From: Eggerthellaceae bacterium | GTDB taxonomy: Bacteria; Actinomycetota; Coriobacteriia; Coriobacteriales; Eggerthellaceae | Length of the DNA stretch: 8,179 nucleotides | NCBI GenBank assembly: GCA_900754495.1 | Contig: CAAEDC010000064.1 | Span: 1-8,179 of the forward strand | Direction of reading: 5' to 3' | Shown: positions 6,550-8,179 of the stretch, one piece after another | How the letters are laid out: every line of letters begins with the position of its first letter | Position numbering within the stretch: position 1 is the first letter of the stretch | Notes under the pieces: generated by a model | Database searches by the model: none | What the model saw: only the letters and a program-made list of their open reading frames with translations | Told to the model about the DNA's origin: nothing | Position numbers and translations under genes: made by a program

Positions 6550-8148
6550 GTGGTGACCGAAGAAGTGAAGCGCGTTTACGCGTTCGGCAAGGACGCCCAT
6601 GGCAACAACGTTACCGAGGGCAACACCAACATGAAGGCGATCCTTGGCGGCAAGGGCGCCAACCTTGCGGAGATGGCGAACATCGGACTTCCCGTCCCTC
6701 CCGGCTTCACCATCTCGTGCCAGACCTGCATGGAGTACGCCAACGCCGGCAACGTGTGGCCCGAGGGCGCTCTCGACACCATCCACGAGTACCGTCTTGA
6801 CCTCGAGCGCCGCATCGGCAAGAAGATCGGCGATGCCGAGGATCCGCTGCTGGTGTCCGTCCGCTCCGGCGCGCCGATGTCCATGCCCGGCATGATGGAC
6901 ACCGTGCTCAACCTGGGCCTGAACGACCAGTCCATCAACGGCCTCATCAAGCAGACCGAGAACCCGCGCTTCGCGTGGGACAGCTACCGCCGCTTCATCC
7001 AGATGTTCTCCAACGTCGTGATGAACCTCGACGGCGACCTGTTCGAGAACGCCATCACCTCCATGAAGAACATCCGCGGCGTCGCGTCCGACACCGATCT
7101 GACCGCCGAGGACCTGCAGGAGCTGGTGCGCGAGTTCAAGGACATCTTCTCCGAGAACGTGTCCGCCGACGAGTATCCCAGCCTGGTCGTCGACGGCGTC
7201 GTCGAGTTCCCGCAGGATCCGATGGTCCAGCTCAAGCTCGCCATCGAGGCCGTGTTCGGCAGCTGGAACAACCCGCGCGCGACGCTGTACCGCAAGCAGA
7301 ACAAGATCTCCGATGACCTGGGCACCGCCGTCAACGTGCAGTCCATGGTCTTCGGCAACAAGGGCAACACCTCCGCCACCGGCGTCGCGTTCACGCGCAA
7401 CCCCGCCAACGGCGAGAAGGAGTTCTACGGCGACTACCTGGTCAACGCCCAGGGCGAGGACGTCGTCGCCGGCATCCGCAACACCAGCCCCATCGCCGAG
7501 CTCAAAAACGTCGAGGGCCTCGAGGAGGCCGGACGCGAGCTCGAGGAAGTGTTCGTGATCCTCGAGAACCACTTCCGCGACATGTGCGACATCGAGTTCA
7601 CCATCGAGCAGGGCAAGCTGTGGATGCTTCAGACCCGCGTGGGCAAGCGCACCGCCGCGGCCGCGCTGCACATCGCCATCTCGATGGTCAACGAGGGCCT
7701 CATCTCCAAGGAGGAGGCCGTCATGCGCGTCAACCCCGAGCAGCTCGACCAGCTGCTGCATCCCCAGTTCGACAAGAGCGCAGAGTACGACGTCGTCGCG
7801 CGCGGCCTGAACGCCAGCCCCGGCGCCGCCGTGGGCGAGGCGGTCTTCTCCGCCGCCGACGCCGTGGCCGCCGCCGAGGCGGGCCGCAAGTGCGTGCTCG
7901 TGCGTTGGGAGACCACGCCCGACGACCTGGCCGGCATGATCGCCGCCGAGGGCATCCTGACCAGCCATGGCGGCAAGACCAGCCATGCGGCCGTCATCGC
8001 CCGCGGCATGGGCGCCCCCTGCGTCTGCGGTGTCGAGGCGCTCAAGATCGACGCCGAGAAGAAGCAGGCCGCCGTCACCGGCACCGACATCGTCATCAAG
8101 GAAGGCGACATGATCTCGATCGATGGCACGCTTCCGTCAGATTGGTAG
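6550..8148 (+). CDS. ppdK: Pyruvate, phosphate dikinase, N-terminal and phosphohistidine domains only (truncated or split)
   Basis: PPDK interconverts ATP, phosphate and pyruvate with AMP, pyrophosphate and PEP through a swivelling phosphohistidine. The ATP-grasp-type nucleotide-binding half is complete: ILGGKGANLAEMANIGLPVP, DPLLVSVRSGAPMSMPGMMD, NPRFAWDSYRRFIQMF, GTAVNVQSMVFGN, GVAFTRNPANGEKEFYG and MLQTRVGKRT are visible. The phosphohistidine domain follows with GILTSHGGKTSHAAVIARGMG. His479 is the phosphate carrier and Thr477 the expected target of the regulator. Homology runs through GDMISIDGT (residue ~527). Five unrelated residues (LPSDW) and a stop follow. Full-length PPDKs have about 870-890 residues, so the C-terminal PEP/pyruvate-binding barrel is missing from this 532-residue frame. 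The start is GTG at 6550, or GTG at 6553; the ATG at 6548 is out of frame and stops after two codons. AAGGAG (6539-6544) is the ribosome-binding site. Alone, the product could autophosphorylate but should not make PEP. Confidence 0.93.
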   Translation: MVTEEVKRVYAFGKDAHGNNVTEGNTNMKAILGGKGANLAEMANIGLPVPPGFTISCQTCMEYANAGNVWPEGALDTIHEYRLDLERRIGKKIGDAEDPLLVSVRSGAPMSMPGMMDTVLNLGLNDQSINGLIKQTENPRFAWDSYRRFIQMFSNVVMNLDGDLFENAITSMKNIRGVASDTDLTAEDLQELVREFKDIFSENVSADEYPSLVVDGVVEFPQDPMVQLKLAIEAVFGSWNNPRATLYRKQNKISDDLGTAVNVQSMVFGNKGNTSATGVAFTRNPANGEKEFYGDYLVNAQGEDVVAGIRNTSPIAELKNVEGLEEAGRELEEVFVILENHFRDMCDIEFTIEQGKLWMLQTRVGKRTAAAALHIAISMVNEGLISKEEAVMRVNPEQLDQLLHPQFDKSAEYDVVARGLNASPGAAVGEAVFSAADAVAAAEAGRKCVLVRWETTPDDLAGMIAAEGILTSHGGKTSHAAVIARGMGAPCVCGVEALKIDAEKKQAAVTGTDIVIKEGDMISIDGTLPSDW

Positions 8149-8177
8149 TGACAGTAAAAGCGACTGTTCCACCTACC
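8144..8177 (+). repeat. Imperfect inverted repeat overlapping the ppdK stop
   Basis: ACAGT (8151-8155) pairs with ACTGT (8163-8167) across the 7-base centre AAAAGCG. Outward, GTG (8148-8150) pairs with CAC (8170-8172) past a TC bulge. GGTA (8144-8147) pairs with TACC (8174-8177) past a C bulge. Twelve base pairs span the TAG stop and two further in-frame stops (TGA, TAA). No T-tract is visible before the window ends. Candidates are a mobile-element or recombination end, an mRNA 3' hairpin, or chance. The pairing is seen directly; the role is unknown. Confidence 0.45.
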
Positions 8178-8179
8178 GG

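Noticed and set aside
6487..7986. A 499-residue - strand open frame opposite ppdK
   Set aside because: It is an antisense shadow of strongly conserved ppdK coding sequence, with low-complexity His/Gly/Asp/Val-rich composition and no domain.
8146..8160. Stop-codon readthrough or selenocysteine recoding to continue PPDK
   Set aside because: TAG, TGA and TAA all occur in the same frame within 15 bases, and downstream codons do not resemble the PPDK linker.
1..8179. CRISPR arrays, tRNA or rRNA genes, complete insertion sequences
   Set aside because: No regularly spaced repeats, cloverleaf-like sequences, rRNA segments or transposase motifs were found. Only the right edge hints at a possible element boundary.

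Overview
This is high-GC bacterial DNA with six protein genes, all on the + strand and closely packed, with no RNA genes. It most likely comes from an actinobacterium of the class Coriobacteriia (Collinsella/Olsenella/Eggerthella type). The reasons are the high GC content with G/C-ending codons, a two-subunit glycyl-tRNA synthetase (glyQ+glyS) in an actinobacterial-looking setting, and a pyruvate phosphate dikinase paired with its DUF299 regulator. This placement is inferred from gene content and protein style; a high-GC firmicute is not excluded.

Layout. 2-607: 3' two thirds of trmD (tRNA m1G37 methyltransferase), cut by the window start. 608-770: spacer with a small hairpin. 771-1346: lepB (signal peptidase I). 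1347-1437: leader with two compact hairpins. 1438-2421 and 2411-4489: glyQ and glyS, overlapping by 11 bases. 4505-4534: strong intrinsic terminator. 4571-5563: polytopic membrane protein of unknown function. 5603-6490: PPDK regulatory kinase/pyrophosphorylase (DUF299). 6550-8148: pyruvate phosphate dikinase reading frame that stops after the phosphohistidine domain. 8144-8177: imperfect inverted repeat spanning that stop.

How they fit together. The first half is translation and secretion housekeeping: tRNA G37 methylation, signal-peptide removal, and glycine charging by the alpha2beta2 synthetase. After the terminator comes a probable second unit in which the regulator can switch PPDK on and off by acting on the threonine next to PPDK's catalytic histidine. 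Both residues (Thr477, His479) are present here.

The part most worth a second look is the right edge. The ppdK frame is clean and well conserved up to residue ~527, then diverges for five codons and stops. The PEP/pyruvate-binding barrel, about 350 residues, is missing. Either the gene is interrupted (mobile element, rearrangement, assembly edge) or it is a genuinely split PPDK whose C-terminal half is encoded separately. The window ends 31 bases after the stop, so it cannot decide. I did not find a convincing new multi-gene system; most of the window is core housekeeping sequence.
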